Part shown: positions 6,097 through 13,730 of the stretch, in pieces
Position numbering within the stretch: the stretch's first letter is position 1
Layout: each line of letters opens with the position of its first letter
Virus record (IMG/VR): IMGVR_UViG_3300026483_000040
Coordinates: 1-24,247 of that record
Length of the DNA: 24,247 nucleotides
Source of the DNA: a virus
Reading direction: 5' to 3' (one strand)
Translations under genes and position numbers: made by a program
Notes under the pieces: generated by a model
Seen by the model: the letters and a program-made list of their open reading frames with translations, nothing else
Told to the model about the DNA's origin: nothing
The model's database searches: none

Positions 6097-8166
6097 TTAT
6101 TTTTTGACAGGTTTCTCATGAACCCAACCTTTATCATTTAATCGATTGTGATCATCTTCAGTTTCAGCCCATTCTTTTTCACCAGTCTTTGGATCATACA
6201 TCCAATGTGACTTGAATTCAGATTCTTTCATGCCCTTATGCTTCTTCCATAAATCAGCATCAGCGGTTGTTCGAGTTTTTCCACCAGTAGCAAATGAATT
6301 GATTCTAGCATATCCCCACTGTTCTGGAGTTGTGCCAGGGCGATGTCCTGTTCTCCATGCCGCTACACCCCGATCAAATACCTTCTTGAGAATAGCATAA
6401 GAAATACCAGTCTTTTCTGCTTTCTTTTGAATACCTGTCTTAACATCTTCATATACTTCACCAAGTTGTTGCTTAATCCAATCTCTCGCAATCTTATTTC
6501 TTGGAGTTGCATTAGCAAACTTAATCATCTTCTTATAAGCATCAGTTGTTGCTTTCTGCCAATTGGCACCCTCGGAATTATCCACAATTACAAAGTTATC
6601 TTTGAAGAATGACTGGAATTTACCAATATTCTTCTGAACACCGTCCCACATAATCTTTACTTGTTTCGGACCGAGTGTTCGACTTCTCATTGAATCTCTT
6701 TTAACAGCAGTTTCTAGATCAGTGTTTACAAAAATCATACCTACATCATAACCAATTTCTTTTAGTTTGTTGGCTTGCTTTTTAATCTTCTCATAATCTT
6801 TGCCCGTTCCATCAATCACCAAGCCGAGTCGTCCCTGAATGTAAAGACTCATCTGTTTAGCAGTTAAAGACTTTGCCTTTGCACGAACCTCTTGTCCCTT
6901 TGGAGAGAAGATAAATTCTGGCTCCATCACTCCACCTGCTTTTTCGATTGCTTTTTCAAAGGCAGGATCAGAGTTCACCAATTTAAATCCTAGAGCACCG
7001 AGACCTGTCTTACCCACTGTAAATGATTTACCAGAGCCTGGGCCACCTGCAAGGAATACGGCTTTAAAGATTGCAGGATCATCTACACCCTCTTCTACAT
7101 TATCTTCGGCATCAATGATAGGGTTCTTATCTTCGCCAAACATATCTTTGAATTTCTTAGTATGTTTCGAAGGTTTTGTTTTAGCAGATGCATCACCAGG
7201 AGCTGCCTTATAAGCAGATGGATCATCATCAGATTTTGCGGCACCTTTCTTAAAGTGTGCTGCTCTCTTTGCTTTAGTGGACTTTGCCATCTCATCTCCT
7301 TCAGCATCCTTTGCAAAATACTTTGCGGGTTGAGAACCTTTCCTATCCTTAATATCCTTATCTTGTTTTACTTCGACAATCTTATTAAGGAAATATTTAT
7401 TGTCATCTGAGCCTACGATATAGTTTGTACATCTTTCTGCAACTGAATGAATCTCGCCCCTTAAGTTTAAGAATCGATCACCAACAAGGAATACCTCTTC
7501 AGCAATGTATCTCTCACGAATATTTGATGTCTTTAATTCAATATGCTTACGAAAATTAGTCATCTCCTTCAAACCCATTCTCTTCCTAAGAAGATTGAAT
7601 ACGGCTAATTTATCACCAAAGGATTTTGGAAGACCATTTGAGAATGATTGAAAATCACCTTCAATAGCAGCTGCTCTCATCTTAGAAGCAGACATGCCAG
7701 AAACATCATCTGCATCTGGATCACGATCTCCTGCAGACACAATTGAAATTCCTTCTGGAAAATCATAAAAGCCGTGACGAGCCTTAACACCATTATACTT
7801 GTTCAATAGAGATTTAAAATCTGAAATTCTATCAGCACCAACTACCATTGTGGCTTTTGTGTAACCCGCATTATAAAGATATACTAGTGCATCAATTGCA
7901 TTTTTAATCTTCTTATCATAGATGATGTTGCGACCATGTTTTGGAAAGATCTTTCTCATCAACATAACCTTCTCTTTATACTCAAGAGGATCTTTCTTTG
8001 GGTTATTTGATTGAGACGCAAATATTTTATAGTCATTCCCTATAGCGAGACTAGCTACTTTAATCAGAAGTTTCTCATGCCCGCGGGTCGGAGGGTTGAA
8101 GCGTCCAAATGTGAACACAACTGATTTTGAGTTTTCTTCATTAAACTGTTTAAATCCTTTAATCAT
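6097..8166 (-). CDS. Nucleotidyltransferase - zeta/PNK-like kinase fusion, predicted packaged protein
   Basis: A 689-residue fusion. Residues 14-200 are a cytidylyltransferase/NMNAT-like domain: FTFGRFNPPTRGH (TRGH 27-30 replaces HxGH) and SGMSASKMR (157-164), the ISSTxxR-like motif. Residues 218-268 look like a small beta barrel (VGDRFLNLRGEIHSV). Residues 276-345 are basic low complexity (KSTKAKRAAHFKKGA, KTKPSKHTKKFKDMFGE). Residues 364-530 are a P-loop kinase of zeta-toxin/polynucleotide-kinase type: AGGPGSGKS (373-381), D400, VIDGTG (450-455) and an Arg-rich lid near 490-496. Residues 578-640 (GISYAILKKVFDRGVAAWRT, GTTPEQWGYARINSF) recall a phage family I remember as DUF5824. The N-terminus MIKGFKQFNEE is a degenerate capsid targeting sequence; NVEE|G (356-360) precedes the kinase. 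Substrates are unknown; nucleotide, cofactor or RNA-end chemistry is plausible. Confidence 0.82.
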   Translation of the reverse strand: MIKGFKQFNEENSKSVVFTFGRFNPPTRGHEKLLIKVASLAIGNDYKIFASQSNNPKKDPLEYKEKVMLMRKIFPKHGRNIIYDKKIKNAIDALVYLYNAGYTKATMVVGADRISDFKSLLNKYNGVKARHGFYDFPEGISIVSAGDRDPDADDVSGMSASKMRAAAIEGDFQSFSNGLPKSFGDKLAVFNLLRKRMGLKEMTNFRKHIELKTSNIRERYIAEEVFLVGDRFLNLRGEIHSVAERCTNYIVGSDDNKYFLNKIVEVKQDKDIKDRKGSQPAKYFAKDAEGDEMAKSTKAKRAAHFKKGAAKSDDDPSAYKAAPGDASAKTKPSKHTKKFKDMFGEDKNPIIDAEDNVEEGVDDPAIFKAVFLAGGPGSGKSFTVGKTGLGALGFKLVNSDPAFEKAIEKAGGVMEPEFIFSPKGQEVRAKAKSLTAKQMSLYIQGRLGLVIDGTGKDYEKIKKQANKLKEIGYDVGMIFVNTDLETAVKRDSMRSRTLGPKQVKIMWDGVQKNIGKFQSFFKDNFVIVDNSEGANWQKATTDAYKKMIKFANATPRNKIARDWIKQQLGEVYEDVKTGIQKKAEKTGISYAILKKVFDRGVAAWRTGHRPGTTPEQWGYARINSFATGGKTRTTADADLWKKHKGMKESEFKSHWMYDPKTGEKEWAETEDDHNRLNDKGWVHEKPVKK

Positions 8167-8170
8167 ATCT

Positions 8171-9406
8171 TTATCTTTCCCAGCCTTTTATTACATCTTT
8201 GCTGAAGTTATTCATTGAAAATTCTAATCTATCAACTAATTTGACTGCACCAGAAGTAGTCTTATCAATAGCAACAAATCCTTCAGAACCTGTTACCTTG
8301 AAACCATTCTTAGTACGAACAAAGGTATCAAGTTGTTTTACCTTATCAAGTTTATTTATAATAAGAAGCTTAGCATCTACAATAGCATTCTGAAGCTCAA
8401 ATACAAGTTGAAGGTTCTTTCTATTCTCTTTTGAGAAGAATCTCATCAATTCTTGTTCCTTCTTATCAACACCTTCTTTACCCTTTGGCGATTTTCTCTT
8501 TGCTCTTTCCTTCTCAAATCTATCTTTGAACCAAATGAGAAGATCATTCACATGCTTTGCTGGTGAACCAATTCTTTCACCTTTTCGAACAAGACTATTA
8601 TTAAATGTTTCGAATTGACCAGCAAGTTGTGGATTATCTTGAATCTGTTTGAGTGTCGAACTCGCAATCTTCTGAAAGATTTTACCTGCATTACTCAATG
8701 CATCATTCACTTGTTTTGTATCGGTAGCGGATAAACTTGCCTTACCTGTCACATCTCTATATTCAGCATCTTGATACCAGATTGAAGGTTTCTTCTTTAA
8801 ACCTTTTAGATTAACACCATAGGATGCTTTCATTGAATGAAAATCCTTACCTTTATAAGTTGTGTGCCATACAACTCCAAGATTTGCCTTAGCGATCTGT
8901 TTACCTAAATCTGATTTAACAGGAATAGCATAAACAATTGTGTTTGGCTGGAATGTGTAGTAAGATTCTCCATCAATCGATTCCTTTGCAACATCACCCT
9001 TTGTGAACATGATATCACCTTGAATCACATCTTTAATACCAAGATCTTTCAATTCATTAAAGGCAACTACTAATTTCTCAGCAAGATCACCAGATGTATC
9101 AGCACGAACATCAGCCTCTGATTTATATACCTTAGGATCTTTATTGAAGATGCCTTTCTTGGCAACAAAGAATTGACCATCACTTGGATCGATACCCGCA
9201 AACACTGCTGGTGCTCCATCCCATTTTACAGTAACATCATAATTCTCATTACTATTGCCTGCCAACATATCTCTCATTGCTCTTAAAGCAAAGATGGCTT
9301 CTCTTGCACCTTTAACACCACCATAAATCACTCGGTCTTCCAAGTGTGTCATGTGAGTATTCTTACTCGATGTCGCTTCGGCTATAAATGTCTTAAATGA
9401 TATCAT
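8171..9406 (-). CDS. DUF6267-like protein with KxDG ligase-like motif and capsid-targeting N-terminus
   Basis: A 411-residue protein beginning MISFKTFIAE|A, an almost exact copy of the T4 capsid targeting sequence MKTYQEFIAE|A. The mature part starts with NTHMTHLEDRVIYGG and resembles a family widespread in T4-like cyanophages, which I recall as DUF6267. VTVKWDGAPAVFAG contains K61-x-D-G64, the nucleotidyl-lysine motif of ATP-dependent ligases and capping enzymes. It is followed in the expected order by VIQGDIMF (127-134, like motif III), NTIVYAIPV (IIIa-like) and LGVVWHTTYKG (IV-like). A covalent nucleotidyltransferase or RNA/DNA ligase is therefore possible, but GD instead of GE in motif III is atypical. 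The C-terminal 200 residues are helical and charged. The start overlaps the cupin gene stop by one base (TAATG). Confidence 0.75.
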   Translation of the reverse strand: MISFKTFIAEATSSKNTHMTHLEDRVIYGGVKGAREAIFALRAMRDMLAGNSNENYDVTVKWDGAPAVFAGIDPSDGQFFVAKKGIFNKDPKVYKSEADVRADTSGDLAEKLVVAFNELKDLGIKDVIQGDIMFTKGDVAKESIDGESYYTFQPNTIVYAIPVKSDLGKQIAKANLGVVWHTTYKGKDFHSMKASYGVNLKGLKKKPSIWYQDAEYRDVTGKASLSATDTKQVNDALSNAGKIFQKIASSTLKQIQDNPQLAGQFETFNNSLVRKGERIGSPAKHVNDLLIWFKDRFEKERAKRKSPKGKEGVDKKEQELMRFFSKENRKNLQLVFELQNAIVDAKLLIINKLDKVKQLDTFVRTKNGFKVTGSEGFVAIDKTTSGAVKLVDRLEFSMNNFSKDVIKGWER

Positions 9407-9963
9407 TATGGTGCCAATTTAATTTCAACTTGTTTTGGTTTTACTTTCAAATCTTTCTTTAGAAATTTGGTCAATTGTTTAACGGCGCTTTTATATGTTG
9501 ACATTGCTTTTGAAAAGAATGTATCTTGTTGCATTCCAATCATTCCACCAGAATCTAAAGATGCTTTATAGTCAAATGCCCATGTTCCTTCGCCCTTAGG
9601 TTGTTGTCCTCGATGTGAGAATTGCCAAGGTGTTAAATCAATTGCATAACCTTCTTCGAGTTCTTGTTCCTCACAGAATGTTTTAAACTTTTTCATAGGC
9701 TCTTCTATCTGTATTTTAAGTGGTGTAGTTCCTGCTTTATAGAGACGATGATATTCCATCTTAGACACATTAAGAATATCACCAGCTTCTAACAATTTTG
9801 GTATATCATTATCCATCTGAAACATCCATCCATCACCCTCTAATATTGTAATAACACGATCTACTCGATCACGATGCCAAACTAGTTCATCTGATTCAAT
9901 ATCTGATTCAAATATACGAATCTTTGTATTACCTTTTATTTTATCTGTATATGGTTTACTCAT
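9406..9963 (-). CDS. Cupin domain fused to an internal head-protein-like domain
   Basis: A 185-residue protein counted from the ATG at 9961-9963, which follows the previous stop by one base. An upstream in-frame start at 9987 would overlap the previous gene and is less likely. Residues 14-88 are a cupin-like beta barrel: ELVWHRDRVDRVITILEGDG with His and Glu/Asp, then GDILNVSKMEYHRLY with a second His, plausible metal ligands. Residue 90 then starts MKKFKTFCEEQ, which aligns with the capsid targeting sequence of the neighbour (MISFKTFIAEA), and six residues on is LEE|G, a good prohead-protease site. About 80 residues follow (GYAIDLTPWQFSHRGQQPKG to the end) with no recognised family. The gene looks like a fusion of a cupin with a former packaged protein, or has an internal start at 9694-9696 preceded by purine-rich AGAAGAG. 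The cupin ligand is unknown. Confidence 0.7.
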   Translation of the reverse strand: MSKPYTDKIKGNTKIRIFESDIESDELVWHRDRVDRVITILEGDGWMFQMDNDIPKLLEAGDILNVSKMEYHRLYKAGTTPLKIQIEEPMKKFKTFCEEQELEEGYAIDLTPWQFSHRGQQPKGEGTWAFDYKASLDSGGMIGMQQDTFFSKAMSTYKSAVKQLTKFLKKDLKVKPKQVEIKLAP

Positions 9964-9964
9964 A

Positions 9965-10498
9965 TTACCAAAAAAATGCACCTCCACCTTTTAAGCCAAG
10001 TTGTGATGCATATCTTGGAAGATTGCATGACCAGTAACCTGCTTTTGTTTTATCTTTCTTTGCTGCACAGTTGTGTCGAGCGGCAAAAGATTTTCTTGCT
10101 TCGGGATCATCAATCTTAGCTTTAAGACCTGATGTATCTCCGAATTGAACCTTGATTACATTACCCTTATCATTCTTCACATATACGTAAAATTTCTTCT
10201 TTCCACCTCTTTTAGGTTTATTCAATTCTACATCATCGCCTTTATATTCTGCTTCATTAATGAATGGATGGTCAAGTGGAACTTCTTCACCTTCGTAGAG
10301 ACCAAACTTACCAATGTCTGTTGACATAAGATATTCATCAAATTCATTCAAATATGTTGGGGCCGTAGCAGATTCTTTCATCTGTCTAGCATATTCAAAT
10401 AACTTATAATAGTTTTCTGAATGTGGACGAAAGATATTATGTGCGATGGGTATTTGATTCTCTCTATGGAATCTCAATGCTGCTTCTAGTTGATTCAT
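9965..10498 (-). CDS. Conserved Cys-containing phage protein, predicted processed head protein
   Basis: A 177-residue protein. The N-terminal region has IPIAHNIFRPHSENYYKLFE, a block common at the start of phage accessory proteins, then TDIGKFGLYEGEEVPLDHP. FINE|A at about 79-83 matches the prohead-protease consensus and would release a C-terminal domain of about 95 residues. That domain contains KPKRGGKKKFYVYVKNDKGN, DPEARKSFAARHNCAAKKDK, AGYWSCNLPRY and a terminal GGGAFFW. The RHNC-x11-YWSC pair could bind metal, though only two Cys plus nearby His are visible. I recall this C-terminal block from many T4-like phages (possibly DUF5872; unverified). It overlaps the upstream gene by one base (TAATG), so it is part of the late cluster. 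Molecular function unknown. Confidence 0.75.
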   Translation of the reverse strand: MNQLEAALRFHRENQIPIAHNIFRPHSENYYKLFEYARQMKESATAPTYLNEFDEYLMSTDIGKFGLYEGEEVPLDHPFINEAEYKGDDVELNKPKRGGKKKFYVYVKNDKGNVIKVQFGDTSGLKAKIDDPEARKSFAARHNCAAKKDKTKAGYWSCNLPRYASQLGLKGGGAFFW

Positions 10499-11880
10499 TA
10501 CTTTTCTTTTAATATTATATATGCGCTTGAATCTGATGTTGAACTACCTGCGTAATTCACAATCTGTGTAATAAATTGATCTGCTTTCTTGCCACCATCG
10601 CCAATCAGATTGAGAATATATAGACCACCAAGTTTACCGTGAATCCATATATCAGAATTTCTCTTAATCTTACCAAGCTCTTCAATGACATTTTCTTTTG
10701 AAATAGTCTTGTCAAATTTCTGAAGCATCGCAGTGAATTTATTAATTGCTTTTGAATTGCCAGCTGCTATTGCTTTAGCCTCTTTTCTGAGATCATTATT
10801 TTTAGGCAATCTCTTCTTATAGATTCTCTTTGCTGCATCTTGCATCACACCCCAAGATGCACCACCTCCACGAGCACCTTTACCTTTAATCTCTGCTTTA
10901 TGTGATCCAAATGCACTATTAGCTCTTAGATCAATCTGTCCACCCATAAAGGTTACATAATTTGCTTTAGATGTGTACCATTCACCTCTTGCAATGGCTT
11001 TGATATGACCACCACTAAATTTATAATCAGATGTTAGAGGTGGTCTTTCAATATTCTTCTCAACACCCTTAACACTCTTTGCGACTTTCTTCAATGAGAT
11101 ACCAACCAGTCTCTTTTGAAGATATAAATCGAGTATATCATCATTAAAGCTTTCAACTGTTGATGTATCAAGTTCTTTTACTTTAAAACCTTTTTCTGAT
11201 ACCCAAATATCACCAGGATTCCATTTATCATCTTTTAACGGTTTAAAATCATTGTTCTTAAAGGCTTGATCTTTCGAAGAATATAATTCTTTCATCACTT
11301 TATCATCTCTATGAAAAATCATATCACGTTCAATCAAATGATTTCTGATAGCATATTGAGCCGTAAGATATGAAGAAATCTTCCAACTCTCATCGATATT
11401 AAGAATTTCTTTGATAGATGTTTTTCCAACAGAAACCTGTTTAAATGCTTTGATGAGAACTTCATCAGTAAAGCTTTCCATTGGTTTATCATAACCAATA
11501 TCTAACATAGCAGCCATCCACACACACTGTGCAGATTCTCCGATTGCTGTATTGGCTGTACCACCACCTGCTCCAGCACCACCACCGAATTCTGGTGATT
11601 TCAATATATCTGAAGAAGAAATAGTCTTGCCATTAACACCAGAGAGTTGGAATGCTTTACCATCTCTTTTGAACTGTTCAATTGCATCTAAAGCACCTTG
11701 AACACTGGCAACTGTTATCTCTCCACCTTTATATAATTTTAAAGGGATTTGTTTTTTAATAAGATCACTGAGAATATCGAGTCGTGATTGACCTTTATTA
11801 GGACCACCTGTTGCAGGTTTCTTTAACTCTGCAGGTGTTAAGTTAGTGGCTTCTACTATAAACTCTTTGAAAGATTGCAT
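10498..11880 (-). CDS. Predicted packaged protein with PD-(D/E)XK nuclease-like core and capsid-targeting N-terminus
   Basis: A 460-residue protein from the second ATG (11878-11880): MQSFKEFIVE|A aligns without gaps to T4 MKTYQEFIAE|A, which decides the start. An ATG nine bases upstream (ATGGGAAACATG) is an alternative. Residues 25-100 are a module with SRLDILSDLIKKQIPLKLY, then a Gly-rich linker (FGGGAGAGGG). The central region has GESAQCVWMAAML (E115), WNPGDIWVS (D224) and, after a helix, RLVGISLKK (K264/K265). Glu in a helix, Asp after N-P-G, and S-x-K in a strand is the layout of PD-(D/E)XK restriction-type nucleases. The C-terminal part contains WGVMQDAAKRIYKKRLPKN and a beta-rich end. 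It is the first gene after tandem late promoters. Nuclease activity is inferred from motif order only. Confidence 0.72.
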   Translation of the reverse strand: MQSFKEFIVEATNLTPAELKKPATGGPNKGQSRLDILSDLIKKQIPLKLYKGGEITVASVQGALDAIEQFKRDGKAFQLSGVNGKTISSSDILKSPEFGGGAGAGGGTANTAIGESAQCVWMAAMLDIGYDKPMESFTDEVLIKAFKQVSVGKTSIKEILNIDESWKISSYLTAQYAIRNHLIERDMIFHRDDKVMKELYSSKDQAFKNNDFKPLKDDKWNPGDIWVSEKGFKVKELDTSTVESFNDDILDLYLQKRLVGISLKKVAKSVKGVEKNIERPPLTSDYKFSGGHIKAIARGEWYTSKANYVTFMGGQIDLRANSAFGSHKAEIKGKGARGGGASWGVMQDAAKRIYKKRLPKNNDLRKEAKAIAAGNSKAINKFTAMLQKFDKTISKENVIEELGKIKRNSDIWIHGKLGGLYILNLIGDGGKKADQFITQIVNYAGSSTSDSSAYIILKEK

Positions 11881-11905
11881 GTTTCCCATAAATTAATGAT
11901 AGTGA

Positions 11906-11923
11906 TATTTATATCTATTTATA
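11906..11923 (-). promoter_or_regulatory. Tandem T4-type late promoters (two TATAAATA)
   Basis: Two exact copies of the T4 late promoter element TATAAATA lie on the minus strand at 11916-11923 and 11906-11913, two bases apart, 26 bases or more upstream of the first capsid-targeted gene. T4 late promoters consist of this -10-like element alone and are read by host RNA polymerase with gp55, gp33 and the clamp. The upstream copy overlaps the last codons and stop of the metallopeptidase gene. Position and exact match make this a convincing late transcription start for the packaged-protein module. Confidence 0.8.
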
Positions 11924-12355
11924 AGATTTCCACTCTTCATATAGCACATTTGATCTCTCATATGTCTCTTTTTCCCATGGCTCATCACTTTTTAACTTAG
12001 TCCAATCAACTAATTCTCCCATCCATTTACACATCTTAGGTGATCGAATGAGATCAACTAACTCACCCCTAACATATTGTTTAACGTGTATCATTTCATG
12101 TGCGAGTGTATCATGAATATCATCTAAGGTTAAGGAAGAATCAATTCTAATTGTGAAATCTCTTGGGTTATGATTATTATCATTCCAAGAACAGTCACCG
12201 TAAAGACCTTCTTTATCGGCTAGATTCCTTATAAGTTCTATATCAACTTCAAGGTTCTTTAATCTAGGCATAAGTCTTTTAACATAAAAAAAGAAAGCAC
12301 TTTCAAGTTCAGATCTAATCTTCTGATTTGAACCCCTTATTGATAATGTAATCAT
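11915..12355 (-). CDS. Zinc metallopeptidase-like protein (HExxH)
   Basis: A 146-residue protein from the ATG at 12353-12355, one base after the helicase stop (TGATATG). A longer frame reading upstream into the helicase gene is rejected because of that junction. LDDIHDTLAHEMIHVKQYVR holds the zincin motif H86-E-M-I-H90. DEPWEKETYER (about 124-134) offers a third metal ligand in the usual downstream position, as in small SprT-like or related phage metallopeptidases. The N-terminal 60 residues form a helical/beta region containing Cys55. No signal peptide or membrane segment, so it acts in the cytoplasm, perhaps processing phage or host proteins during infection. Substrate unknown. It ends the replication-gene run; its last codons overlap the late promoters. 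Confidence 0.82.
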   Translation of the reverse strand: MITLSIRGSNQKIRSELESAFFFYVKRLMPRLKNLEVDIELIRNLADKEGLYGDCSWNDNNHNPRDFTIRIDSSLTLDDIHDTLAHEMIHVKQYVRGELVDLIRSPKMCKWMGELVDWTKLKSDEPWEKETYERSNVLYEEWKSYK

Positions 12356-12356
12356 A

Positions 12357-13730
12357 TCAAATCTTAAAGGTTGAGAAATCAGAATTGGATTGCGTTTGTG
12401 GAGTAGAATCTGATGAACCATCATTAGATAGATTCTGTGCAGAAGTTTCAACATCATACAATCTCATCTTGGCACGATCAATCCCAACGACGAATCTCTT
12501 GTTGGCTGTTGGATCATTATATCGATTCTTGAGTTGTTTAACCATGAGCTGATTCATACCCTCAAGCTGTTCAGTTGAAATAAGAGCGAGCATCAAGTCA
12601 CAAGTTGCAGGAAGACCGAATGATTCTGAAGTATCAGTAATCTCAACGTCAGAATTACCAAATCCAGTTCTTGTTACCTGAGTTGCAGACCAGATTGGTA
12701 CATTGAACTCAACAGCAAGTCCTCGAAGTTCCTCCGCGATTGCTTTAACAAAAGAATATGTATTGATAGATCCACCAAGACCTTTCATTCGTGAAGAAGC
12801 CGCAATATTAAGATAATCAATGAATATAACATCAGGTTTGAAGTCTTTCTTCAATCTAAGTTCATCAAGCAAGGCTCGGAAATGACCAGAGTGAGCAACA
12901 GCTGTTGGATATTCCTTTACAATCAGTTTACCATTAGTCTTTGATTGAATCTTCTTTACCTTAGAATCAAATAGGTCTTTGGGTAGATTCTCAATATCAC
13001 CGATATCAATATCAAATAGATTTGCATCAATACGTTCAGCTATCTTTTCTTCAGCCATTTCAAGTGTGATGTATAGAACACTCTTACCTTCAGATAATGC
13101 AGCGGCTGCAAAATGACACATGGCAAGAGATTTACCAACACCTGTGCCAGCAAGGATAATATTCAATGTCTTTCGACCTACACCACCCTTTGTGATTGTG
13201 TTGAGCATCTCAATGTCAAACGGCATCTTGTCTTCTTTCTTATGATAGAAAGCAAAACGTTCAGATGCATTTTCAATATAGTCGTGTCCTACATTAGAAT
13301 CAAAGGAAACTCCTAGTGCATCTGATAAAATTTCGGGGATTGCACCTTCAGCCTTATCTTTCTTTTTACCATCAATGATCTGAATTGATTCCATGATAGC
13401 AAGGTACACGGCTCGATCTTTACACCACTTTTCTGTAGAATCAATTAGCCACTGATCATCGACCTTTTCCTCTTTCTCTAATTCACGAATGAGGGTTAGG
13501 ACCTCATTCGCGTCACTCCGTGTGATATGTTCCGAATTCTGAAACTCAATTTCAAGAGCAGCAGAATTAGGTAGTTTATTATATTCACTTACAAACGATA
13601 ATATTAATTTATATACAGGTGCATTATGAGCTTCAAAGTATTCAGTCTTTAAGTGAGGTAATGATTTTCTTGTGAAGTCTTCATTGTATATTAAGTTATT
13701 AAGTATTATCGCTTGTAAATCTTTAATCAT
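12357..13730 (-). CDS. 41: Replicative DNA helicase, T4 gp41 / DnaB type
   Basis: A 457-residue hexameric-type 5'-3' helicase that unwinds DNA ahead of the fork and works with primase. The N-terminal region (1-150) is helical, as in gp41/DnaB. The RecA-like core has Walker A GTGVGKS (195-201), a catalytic segment VLYITLEMAEEKIAERIDAN, Walker B PDVIFIDYLNIA (about 299-310), and GLAVEFNVPIWSATQVTR, the DnaB motif with the polar Gln. The C-terminus has LKNRYNDPTANKRFVVGIDR, then a short low-complexity tail. Length is close to T4 gp41 (475). The start ATG overlaps the stop of the upstream small gene by eight bases, implying coupling. The order UvsX - small gene - gp41 is as in marine T4-like phages. 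Confidence 0.95.
   Translation of the reverse strand: MIKDLQAIILNNLIYNEDFTRKSLPHLKTEYFEAHNAPVYKLILSFVSEYNKLPNSAALEIEFQNSEHITRSDANEVLTLIRELEKEEKVDDQWLIDSTEKWCKDRAVYLAIMESIQIIDGKKKDKAEGAIPEILSDALGVSFDSNVGHDYIENASERFAFYHKKEDKMPFDIEMLNTITKGGVGRKTLNIILAGTGVGKSLAMCHFAAAALSEGKSVLYITLEMAEEKIAERIDANLFDIDIGDIENLPKDLFDSKVKKIQSKTNGKLIVKEYPTAVAHSGHFRALLDELRLKKDFKPDVIFIDYLNIAASSRMKGLGGSINTYSFVKAIAEELRGLAVEFNVPIWSATQVTRTGFGNSDVEITDTSESFGLPATCDLMLALISTEQLEGMNQLMVKQLKNRYNDPTANKRFVVGIDRAKMRLYDVETSAQNLSNDGSSDSTPQTQSNSDFSTFKI

Noticed and set aside
8353-8360. Exact TATAAATA on the minus strand inside the ligase-like gene
   Set aside because: It lies within codons of the C-terminal helical region, with no gene start nearby.
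12356-12457. Upstream extension of the metallopeptidase into the helicase gene (start at 12457)
   Set aside because: It would overlap the helicase C-terminus by about 100 bases and add a hydrophobic Leu/Met-rich tail that mirrors helicase codons; the ATG one base after the helicase stop is the normal junction in this genome.
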